A stretch of 64,000 bases of DNA from Alnus glutinosa (GCF_958979055.1 NC_084892.1:3179501-3243500); one strand, 5' to 3'. Positions 35,301 to 53,200 are shown, counted from the first letter of the stretch. Notes: generated by a model not told the origin, from the letters alone. Made by a program: numbers and translations.

Positions 35301-37979
35301 TGCTTGTTGCAATGTGGTGTATAAGTGCATTACAAAAATTCTGGCCAATCGTTTGATGAAGGGGCTGGATGAGGTGGTTAGCACTAACCAGGGAGCTTTT
35401 ATTCCCAAACGTGGTATTGCTGAAAATATTCTCCTAGCGCAGGAAGTTGTTTGCGATTACCACAAGGTCAAGGGGGCTCCTAGATGTACTCTTAAGGTTG
35501 ATTTGATGAAAGCATATGACTCCTTGGATTGGGAATATATTCTGCATTGTCTTAAATGTTTTGGAGCTCCTAGACGGTTCATTGCCTGGATTAGAGCGTG
35601 CATTACTAGTCCAAGTTTTTCTATATCTCTGAATGGAACCTTGGTGGGATATTTTGAGGGAAGGAAGGGACTGAGGCAAGGGGACCCTCTCTCCCCTTAT
35701 CTTTTTGTCATGGCCATGGAAGGGCTGTCTTCTTTATTGGGTGAAGTTGCTGGCTCCCCTGCGTTTACTTATCACCCAAAATGTGCTGCAGTTAATCTAA
35801 CTCATCTGTGCTTTGCAGATGACCTTCTGATTTTTTCTGCTGCTACTACTTCCTCAGTTACTGCTATAGTTGAGGTTCTTGCTGAGTTTGAGGATTTATC
35901 AGGGTTAAAGGCTAACCCTTCTAAGAGTTCTATTTTCCTTGCCAGTGTTCCTGTTGCTGTCAAGCAACCCATCTTGGAGATTCTTCACATGCCAGAGGGC
36001 TCTCTTCCAGTAAGGTATCTTGGTGTTCCCCTCGTCACTAAGCGTATATCTTCCTCTGATTGTGAATGCCTGGTAAATAGAATTACAGCAAGAATTGATT
36101 CTTGGCTTGTAAAAAACCTCTCCTTTGCTGGCCGGCTTCAACTTCTGTCATCTGTGCTTCTTAGTATGCAGGTTTTCTGGGCCAAAGTCTTCATTCTGCC
36201 CAAGGGAGTTATTCATTTGATTGAGCAGAAACTAAATAGATTCTTATGGAGTGGTAGTGATTCAAAAGCTCATGCTAAGGTGGCTTGGAGTAAGGTTTGT
36301 CTTCCTAAGAGAGAAGGGGGTCTTGGGATCAAGGACATTGCTATTTGGAATCAGGCTTCGATGCTTAACCATGTTTGGAATTTATTTTCAAAAGCAGGCT
36401 CTTTATGGGTAGCATGGATTGAAGCAAACTGGTTGAAAGGTAGGAGCTTCTGGACAGTTCCTATTCCAGCTTCTTGTTCTTGGAGTTGGAAGAAGATTCT
36501 CAAGCTTCGAGACCTAGCCAAAAGATTCATTCGATTTAAGGTTGGGAGGGGTAATAAGGTGTTCTTGTAGTTGGATAATTGGCATCCTGCAGGCGGTCTT
36601 TTGGATAAATATGGTTATAGAATCGTTCATGATTCAGGTTTTCCCCTGCATGCCAAACTGGATGTCATTATGAAGAATGGTGCTTGGTTTTGGCCTTATG
36701 CACGGTCAGATGATCTTGTTGAGATTCAGAGTCAACTCCACACAGTTGAGGTTGGAGATGCTGATGAGCCAGTGTGGAATTCTCGAAGTGGCATATATAA
36801 GTGCTCGGACACTTGGGAAAAATTAAGAGAGGTGCATCCGGTAGTTGAATGGTGGAAGATTGTTTGGGCTCCTGCTTCTATCCCTCGGCATTCTTTCATG
36901 CTTTGGCTAGTTTTCAGGGATGCTTTGATCACTAAACAACGCATGTGTTGCTGGGGTTATTCAGGACAGATTCTCTGTCCTTTCTGCTATGGAGCTCAAG
37001 AGAGCCGTGAGCATATTTTCTTTAGGTGCAGTTTCAGTAGGCGGATTTGGACTGAAATCATGGCTGAGTGTTCTTTTTACAATGTGCCTTTGGATTGGGA
37101 TGATATTGTAGTCTGGAGCTTGAAGGTGATGCAGGGGAAAAGTTTAAGAGCAGTTTGGGGTCGACTATGTTTTGGAGCTACTGTATACCATATATGGAAG
37201 CAGAGGAACGACCTATTGCACAATAACACTCCATGCACGGAGGAAGCAATTTTGACTCGTGTTAGGTGGGAAGCTCGAGTGAAGATTGTTGCAAAAGGGA
37301 AGATCAGCCATTTCAGGAAGAATATGAACCTTGTTGCTAAATGGAATTTGCATTTTCTGGAGTGATGGGATGTTGTGAGTCCTATGTGTCTTTGAGGATT
37401 GATGGGGGTTTGATTTCTCTGTTTTGATCTTGTAGATGTTTGCTTTGTTTTATGCTGTTGTGTACTGTGTTCTTGGAAGCAGTAGGGTTGTCGTTGATGG
37501 GTTTTTTTTCTCTTGGTTTCCTAGCTAGGGGTTTGTTGTCCCTATGCAGGAGTTGTTTCCAGTTTTCACTGGAGTGTATTGGTTGCTGAGTTGAGCCTTA
37601 TAAAATCTTTTATTCATCAAAAAAAAAATTAAGTAGTAATATATATTCTGTCATCCTGAAATTTTGTCAAGTACTTGTTTAATTTGATTTTGTTTTTATC
37701 TTTCTTAATTATTTGTAGATAATCTCTAATGGAGAGTACAAAAGTGTACAACACCGTGTGTTGGCTAATTCTTATAACGAAGCACGGATCTCCATCGTCA
37801 TGTTTTTCAACATAGGCACATTGAAGGAAGATGACTATTGTGGACCTCTGCCGGAGTTGTTGTCATGGGAAAAACCAGCTATCTATCGAAACTTCACCAT
37901 GAAGGAATATTTGGAGAATTTTTATCACAAAGGGTTGGATAGTAAGAGTATGATTGATAAAATTAAAATACAAAATTAA
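32325..37979 (+). CDS. 2-oxoglutarate/Fe(II) dioxygenase, ACC-oxidase-homolog, array gene 4
   Basis: Exons 32325-33161 and 37719-37979 (CAG|GTAAGA ... TTTGTAG|ATAATC, phase 0) give 365 residues. Iron ligands H235/D237 (SHTDPG) and H291 (VQHRVL) and 2-oxoglutarate residues R302-x-S304 are intact, and Q is kept in VLLQNH. Its coding sequence is closest by eye to genes 1 and 2, with a few substitutions such as MSELDDTI for LSALDETI. The intron is 4,557 bases because a LINE of about 4.3 kb sits in it on the sense strand. Without it the intron would be about 240 bases. Splice sites are untouched, but the insert carries its own end signals and could lower or shorten transcripts. The substrate is unknown, as for the other copies. 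Confidence 0.92.
33367..33735 (+). pseudogene. LINE ORF1 3' part (zinc knuckle)
   Basis: The frame enters at CSSCKAFGHAVFACKK, a CCHC zinc knuckle that binds nucleic acid, followed by a basic, Pro/Ser-rich tail ending in FSPTGGL. The start of ORF1 was lost by 5' truncation. Its TGA overlaps the ORF2 ATG in ATGA (33732-33735), which suggests coupled or reinitiated translation in the intact family. Confidence 0.85.
33732..37365 (+). pseudogene. LINE ORF2: endonuclease, reverse transcriptase, zinc-finger end (broken)
   Basis: About 1,210 codons. The N-terminal endonuclease/exonuclease/phosphatase domain shows SWNIRGLN, ITGDFNVDRF and SDHSPALV. The reverse transcriptase shows LIPKKKNASSMGDYRPIACC, LKVDLMKAYDSLDW, GLRQGDPLSPYLFV and the catalytic FADD (about 35812). 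A C-terminal zinc-binding region with LCPFCYGAQESREHIFFRCS follows. There is one frameshift near 35212, in the run TTTTTTTCTTC, and one TAG at 36568-36570 where the family has Trp before LDNWHPAG. With only two breaks it is a fairly recent insertion. Confidence 0.93.
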
Positions 37980-38500
37980 CTAGCATGTCATGTACGTTTC
38001 ATATATATATACCAAGTATTTTGTAAATAAAAGGGATCGCTCGATCCCTATCTAATTGATCAGCTTTGCTACATATGGAAGCACCTATGTTATCTACATG
38101 AATCCAATTCTTATTAATATTGCTGGTCCAAGGAAATTAATGGTTCTTTAATTAGTCAGCAAGGGTTGTACTCTTCTTCTCTTTTATTTATTTATTTATT
38201 TTATTTTTTTTGGGGGGGAAGGTAAGAAATTGGCCCTAATATAGAGTAATGCTACCGACACCCTATGAGCCATGTAGGTGTTGAGCATGAAAATTTTCAT
38301 CCTCACTAGCTAATCAGAATATCAATAAACTATTCAAATATAATTCATCACACTCAAAAGAGAGAGATCATTTTTCACATTGAACTATGCTCATGATATT
38401 TGCATAACATTGTTGTGCACCAATCACTTTCTTTTCTTTTCCGTTCATCTTTTCTCTTTTGGGTGGGTCTGTGTGTTATTGTCAATTTGACTTTTTAATG
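37980..38500. repeat. paralogous 3' flank, copy 4
   Basis: Matches copies 1-3: GTAAATAAAAGGGATCGCTC, GAGCATGAAAATTTTCATCC and GGGTGGGTCTGTGTGTTATTG (copy 1 has TGGTCCGTGTGTTATTGG). No gene. Confidence 0.65.
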
Positions 38501-38759
38501 GAAAATTTGTTGGAGGAAGGGTTTATTAGAAGGGTTATTGCTTGTGATTCAGCAAGTATCATAGAGTTTGATTGATTTTCTCTCGAGGGCCACTCGAATA
38601 AGGGAGTTTACTTAAGCTACGATTGAGTTTGATCGAGAGGGTGAGAAGCTACGAGTACAAAATTTTGAAGTGTGTGATCGATAGTCTGATTGATTTTTTA
38701 TTAAGTGATGAAAAGAAATTCCAAGAGTCCAATTGATGCTTCGATCGACCGAAAATGTA

Positions 38760-39620
38760 ATCTTTTGTTTTATTTTGTATTTTTTTTCTTTTTAAAGTTG
38801 CAAACTTACTTCTATTTAAGCTCAATAAAAATGGTATGGCTGACCATAAGTTATATTTTCTCAATTTGTCAGTAAAGATCACTCCAATAAGAGGGGTTTT
38901 ATTTTTTCCCCCGAATTTTCCTACTATTCATTGAATTTTTTAAGTTCGGTAAATTACTATACTTACAAATTCAACTTATCGCTACCCCACACTGCATCAA
39001 GGTCCTTACAAAATCTTGATCAGAATTCTTTAATTCTTTAAGAGGTTTATCCGAGAAATTGGCATTATCGAAGTTGATGGCTTAGTGCCACCTACTTTAT
39101 ATATGGATATGGGAAAGTGGAAAAGGAAAGAACTGTGCCATCTACCATTTTGATCATTAGGCAACGCTTTTGTTGAAAAGCTTGCGATTCTTAATTCTAT
39201 AATCATATAATCCAAGAATAAAGAATTCCTTCCCACCTTATATTCATGAGGTACAAGCATCTCCGACATGAGGCCCGATATGAGGCCTTTTATATTAAAA
39301 AATTTGTTTTCAAATAAAAAGGTTGTCTTTGATGACATCATAGATAACTTTTTGATTTAAAAACAAATTTTTTAATATAAAAGGATTCTTGGGGACGATT
39401 GAATGTCTCCCAAGAATCATTTTCCCTTCAACACCTTTAGAAAGCACAAATGGGCAAATAAGTGAGAGATGGTTATTGTAGACTTGTTATGCCAAGCTTC
39501 CAATGTATGGCCATTTGAATAATAAATTTATTTTTTTAATTAGTTTAAACTTTTAAATTAATCACTTATTTAACATAGAATCAAAATAAAGGTACTTAGT
39601 TCAAATCTTAACTCTACATT
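38760..39620. repeat. distal paralogous 3' flank, copy 4
   Basis: Aligns with 10386-11040: TTCTATTTAAGCTCAATAAA, TTCTTTAAGAGGTTTATCCG and GGCAACGCTTTTGTTG. It contains a hairpin MITE (39286-39384) that the other copy does not have. Confidence 0.6.
39286..39384. mobile_element. hairpin MITE, 99 bp
   Basis: Near-perfect arms: CCTTTTATATTAAAAAATTT pairs with AAATTTTTTAATATAAAAGG around the centre TTTGATGACATCA. A second member lies at about 49660-49750. A fold-back this long can yield a small-RNA precursor, but nothing shows that here. Confidence 0.7.
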
Positions 39621-40212
39621 TTACCTCCATTTCAGTTACATTTCACTTGTTGATAGAAAGTTTTAATCCACACATAATTGAGAGTATTAAAGTAATAATT
39701 AAACAATTAAATTTACAAGTTTATAGCAAGTTTAAGAAAATTCACTTAAATAATTAAACTATATGATGATATCATAAAAAAGCCTAGGGCCCAAAGCCTT
39801 TGGGCGTAATCAACATAAAAACCTACTCACTAGAAAGGTTAACAAAAAACCTTAGGAGCCTCATTCCTACCTTATAATGTGCCAATTAAACATGGAATCT
39901 AATATAAAAAGTGATCATCATCCTTAAAAGAAGATAAGAACTTCTTTTATAGTTTTCCTCTAAAGACTCTCTATTCAGTTTTTCATGATTTTTTGAGAAT
40001 TCTCTTTTGACTAAACATCATAGGCTCTACGCAGGCCCTAACGGGCAGCACTCTTATAGTTTTTTTTTTTTTTTGAAACAGAGGCTATGGCCTTCCTCAA
40101 TTCCTTATTATAAATAAATAAATAATCTTTTTAAGGTAAAAAATAAAAATTATCAACAAATATTTTTTTGCCCCTAACCCTACTTCACAATAGTTAATGA
40201 CGCAGTACTTGG
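39621..40212. other. intergenic; antisense retroposon tail likely
   Basis: AT-rich. A T-run at about 40060-40074 followed by GAAACAGAGGCTATGGCC looks like the 3' end of a non-LTR element on the - strand. Its far boundary was not found. Confidence 0.4.
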
Positions 40213-40390
40213 GAGTGATTTTTGTACAACTTTTACATAATTTTCACACAACCAAGAACTTGTACATAACTTTCATACAACCAAGACCCATTCGCCCCCT
40301 TTAGTAAGACCCATTCACCACCACATGCATGAGTCCTACCAATGTCTTGATCGTGTAAAAGTTGTGAAAAAAAATTGTGAAGAATCATTT
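40213..40390. mobile_element. hairpin MITE, about 180 bp
   Basis: Imperfect inverted ends: GTGATTTTTGTACAACTTTTACA against TGTAAAAGTTGTG...AATCAT. The interior has repeated CCAAGACCCATTC phrases. It is reminiscent of the element at 11469-11560. Confidence 0.45.
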
Positions 40391-40913
40391 TTATAATTAA
40401 TTAGAATGAAATTCCCAGTGAAGACATTACAGGGGATCCAAATCCCAAATTACAATAAAAGTGGCCGACCACCTCAAAGGAGCCGATGGAGGTGGTCGAC
40501 CAATTGCAAACAGTTATATCAAGCAGGAGAAGCTCCAGCAGCTCATCAGCACTCGATACCACTACCTCATTTAAGGAATGGAATGGGGAGAGTGCTCTTA
40601 ATTTGCGGGGTAGGTGTACTTTGCCCTTCTAAATAATCAGCCAATTTACAATCTCGCCCTTTTTTCCCCTTTCATTGTAGAAAATCACAACATGTGCATA
40701 TTGTATATCAAGAAAATCACAACATGCACATGAATGTGATAACTAAAAAACTACCACAATATTTTATTTGGATATCAAAATTGGAACACATCCATAAAGG
40801 TTGACTAACAGTAGAAAATCCATTATGATGTAAACCACATACAGGATATCTTGGTTCTAATATCAACTTAAAATTATAATCGGAAACACTTAAACACAAT
40901 TGTGGTGCAGAGT

Positions 40914-42734
<1,821 letters not shown>

Positions 42735-42765
42735 CTACTCCGTAAAAATAAGTGCGAATGTCCGA

Positions 42766-42790
42766 TATTTATACTCTGTTTCTAGGGTTT
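42766..42790 (-). promoter_or_regulatory. UBL40 TATA box and telo-box
   Basis: On the - strand AAACCCTAGA (about 42790-42781) precedes TATAAATA (42773-42766), about 50 bases before the ATG. A CT-rich leader separates the two. Telo-boxes coordinate ribosomal protein genes in plants. Confidence 0.7.
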
Positions 42791-43142
42791 CGCTTTGGTT
42801 CTATCAAGGAGGCGAGACGCTAGGCTACGAATTTGTTTTGCGAATTTTTTACCCGACCCGACCCAGCCCAAAACCAGCGGTGGGCGGTGGCTTATGATCT
42901 TAAGTTCTTAACAGCAAAGAAGTTTGGCACATTGGGCTAGAAACGGCTCGTCGTTCTTTTAGTAATATTGTCTGCCGGTGCTTAGAGAATCCCTTTCAGT
43001 TCGGCTTCCATCTAATTGAGGGCTGCTTTTTTCTTTTTCTTTTTCTTTTTTTTGAAGTGAAGTGAATCGAGGGCTGCTACTAAGTATACTTCTAACCTTT
43101 TTTTTTGTATAATTCTTTTTAAAAAATAAATATTGGATCAGC

Positions 43143-43181
<39 letters not shown>

Positions 43182-45354
43182 AAATGTTGATCTCATTACT
43201 GATTTTTTTTATTTTTTTTTTTTAAAAAAATGTATGGGAGAAAGATGGCGATATACAATTTAGACTTTCTCTAATTGCAATCATGAATTAAAAGATGATT
43301 GAAGAAATAAATCGAAATCGTGACCTTTATTTTTTGGAAAATGTTTGAAGAATTATGGTTTTTACTATATAACCCTATACAAACTAACATTGCCAACTAC
43401 ATGGTACTTCACATCAAACCACAATCATGAACAAACTCATGCATAGACCAAGGGGTCATGGCCGCTCTTGGTTTTTAAATCTTTTGTTTTAACACCTTTT
43501 TATTAAGCTATATATATATAAAGGCTTAAAAATTAGGCTGACCCCTACTAAAAATAAATTTGATCATTCATTCATACTTTGGCCCCCTTAATGAAAAATC
43601 CTGATTTTATGCCTGATCACAATCAAATTTGATTGTTTAATGACTAATGTGTTAAGTGCATAAACTTACAAAGTCGTAACAATCTATAAAACACTGCCAA
43701 ATAAGCTATAATTAAATTTAAATGTCATGTGAATTATTAAGTTAGTTTATAAAGAATTTATTGTAAAATTATAGAATAATTATAAATACTCAACTCTCAT
43801 TCCACTAGACTGATGTTGCAGTGCCTATCAGCCTTAAATTTATATATTTTTTACTAAATGATGAGCTAATGACTAATAGTTACTGTCACCTCAGTTCTAT
43901 AAAATGGGGGTTGATCTCAAAAAAAAAAAAAAAGAAAAAAAGATGGAAGTAGAATGAAAATTGAGTACGTAACATTACTCAAAATTATAATATCCTTAGC
44001 TGCATTCGCATTCGCATTTGCATTCCCCTTTAAAACATAAAGATGTAATACATTGCCACCCAAAACACAACTCTTGACTACTTTTGCCCAGGTTGCAACT
44101 TTTACTTCTTTTTTTTTGAAGAAAAAAAAAACAAACAAAAAAAATTTCCTAAAGCTAGCTAAAGAACTACCTTACCAACATGATAAAAAATTGTATTTTG
44201 GAATTACAAAATATCATATCTCTAAAACATATTGCGTTAGACAATTCTTTAAAAAAGTGGGATCGGTAGTGACTGGATCTCCTTTATTGAGAGTGTGTTG
44301 AGTTTCTTTTTAGAATGAGTTTGCGGCTTGTGCACTATCTCTTTTATTTTTGCAGTTTTTATATAATTCTGATCTTATCCCGAAAAAAAGAAGAAGAAAA
44401 AAAGAACCCTACTAAACAAACCAGAAAAATAAAAAATAAAAAGTAGAACCATTTTTCTATTCCTAGTGTAAAGACGGTAAACTACAGAGATCGGCAAATG
44501 GGATTGTCTAGTTGAAGACAGTAGTAATTTCGATGATTGTTTAACCCAACAACTTAGTTGCAAACACCTGAAGAGACAGACTGCTGACAATCTTAATACT
44601 GTTCGGACTGTAGATGATGAAAACAGGGTTTGAACTAAGGTATCAATCATATCCCACATTCAAGACAATTGACCAAATAAGGCAAAACTATTTCATAAGA
44701 GTTCATTGATATCTTCTTTTTGGAAAGCAAATAGACTTCTATTCTTGACTTTGATTGTAGCAAAAGATTAGCAAAAGGGTCGGGCATGAGCCATCAATGA
44801 GATACCACTCTAGAAGAGCTAAAATTCTAACATAGTATCAAGACTTAAGGGCCAAGCGACAGTCTTAAGTAAAAAGGAGTTTGTGCACCAATATCTGCCA
44901 TAAAAAGTCTAGCCATAACAGATGAGAAGCCATACAGCTCAATTCTAACATAATTTACTATGACTAGCTTTTAGGTTACTTGAATATTTGCTACCTGCCC
45001 CAACATTGAAATTACATTTGCACCAAAAGATAGTACAATACTACCAGAAAGATGCCTGTCTGGTCTGTCAAACAAAATCATGAAAAAGGTTCTGACCTCC
45101 GAAAACATGGAACCATCAAGACAATCACTAAAAGTTCCATATCCAACTTCGCTTCAGAAGATCACTAGTAAATATTAAAAGTAATCCATAACAAACATAT
45201 TTTGTTTCAATTAAATGATCAGATCTCAACCTAACAAAAATCAAAACTACAAGTATTGTCCTCAAAAGGAAGTTAAAAACAAGTTTGCATCTAGACAGAA
45301 GTCCAAGCAAAGAAAGATAGCAGCTGAATCGGCTTGATCTGACATGGAAAGGAA
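42791..45354. other. intergenic between UBL40 and RPS14, no gene seen
   Basis: AT-rich, with A/T runs (43148-43180, 43920-43932) and short chance frames. 43430-43915 has GGGGTCA / TGACCCC-like phrases that may be a decayed element. No supported gene. Confidence 0.5.
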
Positions 45355-48423
<3,069 letters not shown>

Positions 48424-48495
48424 GGCTGCGATGAGCAAATGCAAGCTAGGAGGGATTAGGTGTATTGAAAACTCTGACGCTGCTCGGCCTTCGGA

Positions 48496-48552
48496 AACCC
48501 TAGCCTGTAGGAGAGCCGACGTGCATCGTTGCCGTTTTATACCTAGGGTTTT
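48496..48552 (-). promoter_or_regulatory. RPS14 TATA box and telo-boxes
   Basis: On the - strand AAAAACCCTAG (48552-48543) precedes TATAAAA (48541-48535). A CTAGGGTTT telo-box core lies near 48504-48496 in the leader. The ATG at 48423 is about 110 bases downstream of the TATA box. Confidence 0.7.
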
Positions 48553-49659
48553 TGGACCGAAAGAGCTGCGAAATAACCCAAATTACCCTGAAGTTGTTTA
48601 AATTGTAAATCTGACCGTGAAAGTTAACTCGTATTCCAGATTGTGGACAATGTCTAATTGTTTAAGTCCAACTAAAGGGAAAATGATTCTTGCGTATGAG
48701 CCATTGTCACGATCAAAGTATTATTTCGTTGGAAAAAGTTTATATATCCTTCTTAAATTATTATACAATTGTCAATATTTCTCCAAATTATTGATAGGTC
48801 AATGTTTCCTCCAAATTATTAAAAATTGTCAATATCCTCCAAATAACAAAACTTCTTATTAAAAAAAATAAACACATATCCTGAGGTGCTCGAATCAACC
48901 CCAACATGTGAGGCAGTAGGGTGGGTAGACCACCCCCAACACGTGAGGGGAGGAGGGTGGCCGGATTACCCTAGGTGGTCCAACCACCCCTGAAACCCAT
49001 AAGCAGTGACTCATCCACATATACACATGATAACATATTAATTACGTGATATCATATATACTGGTCGATGAAACAAAATAAACTATCGATCATTAAATGA
49101 CTCATCTACGTTTTACTTGAAATTGAGAGGAGAGAGGATTAAGGCATTTATTAGATATAGTACGTAAAGTCCCGCAATATTTTTTTTAAGGGATAAGCAA
49201 TCCAATTAGTTGTAAAAACATGTCATCCAATTCCTTCTAATTGTCACCCTATTTGAACGATTTTGATTGAAACTATACATTATACTCTCACATCGAATTT
49301 TTTTATTTACTTTTAAAAAAAAATAGAAGATACCGATTGTCACTGATCAAGCTCCAAGGGCATGAAGGGATTGACCATGAAAGGGAGAAAAGACTAACAA
49401 TTATACCGTAGATCACAATGACCAAAAACACACAGTTAGCACCGTAGATCTCTATGGCCGGAGGAGGCCAGCCATGACCATAATAGCTTGAGGGAGTAAA
49501 TTATCAATTTTTTTGGAGTTTGGGAGGATGTTTAGGAATAAAATGACAGTTTTGAGGGAAATAAAATATAATTTTTCTAAATTTTTAGTTAAAAACAGAT
49601 GTTTCACAAGGAAAATGCTTGATGGGAGACACTCATCCGTCCCCCATCACCCATTTATA
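48553..49659. other. intergenic; decayed repeats
   Basis: 48760-48845 repeats TGTCAATATTTCTCCAAATTA-like phrases resembling the left arm of the MITE at 62549-63123. 48905-49000 has GGGTGG / CCACCC motifs like those of the MITE at 27207. No gene. Confidence 0.45.
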
Positions 49660-49750
49660 ATAAAAAAATAATTTGTTATTAAAAAATTGGCTTTGATGTG
49701 ACATCAGAACCAACTTTTTAATAAAAAAACTAATTTTTTATTAAAAAAGG
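49660..49750. mobile_element. hairpin MITE, about 90 bp
   Basis: Arms of about 45 bases: TTATTAAAAAATTGGCTTTG pairs with AACCAACTTTTTAATAAAAA around TTTGATGTGACATCAG. This is the same design as the element at 39286-39384. Confidence 0.6.
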
Positions 49751-50260
49751 CTCACAAGGGACACTCAGTCCCCTGTGTAGCAAGCCTCATTTCATAATGC
49801 AGAGACGTAATGCAAATGAAAGCCCCGAGTACACCAGCACTACTAAATGAAAAATGCTACCCTTCATACCCATTGCACACGACGTGACGCATTTTAAATA
49901 ACTTATTTTTTAGTTTTTTTAAGTGACAGATATAAAAAAATATTTAAAACACGTCATATAAGCTAATATGAAATAAGTGTAATAAATGGCCGTGAAGAAT
50001 AGCATTGCTCACACTAAATTCATATGTATGAATATGACAAAAACTAGAAGAAAACTTGAAATACTTTCAAATGGATCGAGTCTTGATCAAGAATTCTGCA
50101 TTTCTCAAGTTTCGAGGTTCTACCAAAGTCATCATCTGAATCATTATATCACTGCCTCATCCCAGTATCAAAAATTATTTTAAAGTGTGTCATCACTGAA
50201 TAACCAATCAAATTTCAGCATATAAATTTTGTCTATTGTTGATACTTGATATCCAAGAAA
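49751..50260. other. intergenic downstream of ABHD11 gene
   Basis: AT-rich. Outer phrases AATGCTACCCTTCAT near 49853 and GTGAAGAATAGCATT near 49992 form a weak inverted pair, perhaps an old MITE. No gene. Confidence 0.4.
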
Positions 50261-53200
50261 TCAACTACTATTAGGTCTAAGAGATGCAAGCTTTGGAGCA
50301 ATTATCTCTAAAAGCCCCTTTGGATTGTCCGCGTGAACCCAGTGGCCTGAATTGGGAAGCACGTGAATAGAAAACTTTCCCTCAGACCCATCTCCATCTC
50401 CTCCCCGATTGGCAAGGCTTTCCAGCCGCTGGATCACATCTGAGTCCCACCTGTCACTGTTCTCTGCACGCACGATTGCTATATCCATACCTTTTGGTGG
50501 ATGCTCCAAAAGAGACCAATAAGACTTCTCCCTACAGGATTTTTTTTACATTCATCTTTTACTTTTATGTCATATGAAGAAAAATATAAAAAAGGATACC
50601 AGTAGAAGTCTTTATCTTTTATTTTTTTCCTTTTAAGGAAGTGATTTCAAATTGATCTCTAAGAAAAATCATATATTTACCTGTATGAATTGAACATTTG
50701 CACAGCACCTTCAAGATTAAATGCCCATGTCTCATGCTCTCCTGATTTCTTGAGGTTGCTGCCTATCCATTCCGACAATGACTTTGAGAACCCAAGTTCA
50801 ATCATATGACTCACAAGCCACCTGAAGTCTCAGGAACAAGATTTGTTTCAAAAAGAATTCAGCATGGTGGATTCTCTAATGATGGCATCTGACAACATTG
50901 TATATATCCCCACCGACTTAGCTTTTGACAACAACAAAAGAATCACTTTTCTCATTAAGAATCTAATATGATCCTTTCCAATTTAACCAGACATAACGAA
51001 ATAAGAAGCCTCCGAGGCAGATGCTTGAGTGAGGTAAGGGGTGTGAGTGTGTATATATGTGTAAGCAACTTATATATATTTAATTTTTAATAAGTAATTC
51101 AATCTTATTTAAAAGCGTAAAGAAGCACAACCCAAGTACGCAAGAAGTATACAAAAGAGAACACTAATACGAAGAAAAAGAACAAAAATCCAAAATTCAA
51201 AAAAACTAGGAAAATGTAGACTATTGTATGCCATTGTCCATGTATAAATGGATTTAATCATAATGCTTTTTAGCTTGACCACCAAAATCTCACGATCTTC
51301 AAAATTCCTTACATTCCGCTCTCTCCAAATGCACCACATTAAATACAAATGTGCCATCTTCCAAACTTCTAAGACGTTATGGCTTCTTTACATCTTATAT
51401 TAACCTCCATGTACAGTCCAAAATCATTTTGTAACAGCAACTAAGTTGTTTTGTTTATTTGCTATGACTGGTCATACATTTAATCCACTTTTGATATTTA
51501 GTAAACAACAAGGTTCTCAGTTAAGCTGACTAAAAGATAATTACTAAAATGCTGAAGAGTAATCACCAATCAAAAGTGAAGCACTTATAGATCAGGTGCT
51601 TATTTAACTTCCTTATACTGAAGTAAAGAGTCTATCAGGCATTCAGGCCACTATAAGCATCACTGTCGAGTCCACTGAAAATCCCAGTCAAAGTTCTAAC
51701 TTGAGTTTAACTTATCCCAAAAAAATAAAAATTAACAACTCCTAAAAGTTGGATAAAAAATTAAGATCGATCTGAAAACAAAAAAGAAGTAAAAAATAAA
51801 TATAAAAAATTGCAGAATGACCATCCATTTCTCCTTGTCAGATCCAGATACTTTTTACGAAAGACATCTAAGAAGCTAATCTTTATACTTCTAGAATGCA
51901 ACTTCATCTCACACCTACATTTGGATTGTCTACCCCGGGGAGATGGTAGGCCCACTTACCCAACACTGCATTACCCATGCATACAAATAATGGACAAGAC
52001 TTTCGTAAAGTTCCTTAGCCTAGGTTCATTAAATTCTCATACCTCAACCAGTACATAACAAAAATGGAATTTATTATTTACTAGGCCTCGATTAATAAAT
52101 ATGTGAGGAAATGTTTCAGTAAGAAATGATGTCTGCAATGAGAATTTTGTGATAAAATGTTCAGTATAGAACTCAACAAAACTTCATTAGGCTTTATTAG
52201 TGATTCAGAACTTATCAGAATATTGTGATAAAATTCGTAGTTTAGATCAAGTGTTATAATTCATCATTTTTTTGGGTAGACTATACATTTCAATGAGAAT
52301 TTTGAGATGACGAATCTTGATCTTCTATTTGCAATTTAAGAAAACACTTACCACTAATATGGTGATTTTTATTTTTTTCACTTAAAATACTTGACCTAAG
52401 GATCTAAACCTAGGTTTTGCCACAAATAATAATGCATTACAAGAGGGAAAAAAAGGTTTTACTTTCGTGATGGGACTGATGAAGGTAAGCTCTGTAAGGT
52501 CTGCAACACCTTCTCAACTTCTCCATCACTGCTTTCAGGGTTCACCTCTCCAGGGACGGAGTCCAGTACCCACAGCTGTTCTGCATCAGGCAAATAGAAA
52601 ATGGCAAAACAATTTTCGGATGTGCAAGTAACTGAACATTGTTAAACTACCTAGTGGTGAAAATTTAAAATGTTACTTGGTCACTGGCTAACCTGAACTC
52701 TTAACAACAGGAATCACATTGCAACGACAAAAGCCCCACATATATATCAATAGCATAATAAAAACTAATGCAAGGGAAATAATGTGTTAAAAAAAGCAAG
52801 ATGGTACATTTAGAATCCAATGAGACAATCACAAATATGGATTGAAATAAAGCCGTGGGCAAGATGTCTTGCTGCTAATGAGCAAATATATACAAAAGAC
52901 GGAATCTAATATTTATTAATGCCATACAGAACAACCGTAATAAATATAATCTGTTTAGAACAAATGATGCAACTACAATCACAAATAGTCAAACAAAATG
53001 TGGACACTCATATTCCTATTATTCATAAACTATTTGTGCATCCGTGATCTAGGGGACACTTCTACAATGACCATTGATCGGCCAGGCAAAGTTTCTCACG
53101 ATACCCATGCTCCATACCTGCTTGGAAAATCACTTTGCAAACTTATCTACTATGAAACCATGCATAAGAACTGCATTATGTTTATTTTAGTGGAATTCTT

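Larger units (their letters stand above)
33322..37625 (+). mobile_element. L1-type LINE, 5'-truncated, in the intron of gene 4
   Basis: About 4.3 kb ending in an A-run (37620-37628), flanked by a 19 bp target duplication AAATTAAGTAGTAATATAT (33303-33321, 37626-37644). The gene 2 intron shows the unfilled site near 14292. It contains the end of ORF1, a nearly complete ORF2 and a 3' UTR of about 250 bases. The first 30 bases are rearranged: an inverted copy of the target (TATATTACTACTTAATTT) is wedged into the LINE sequence. Confidence 0.93.
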
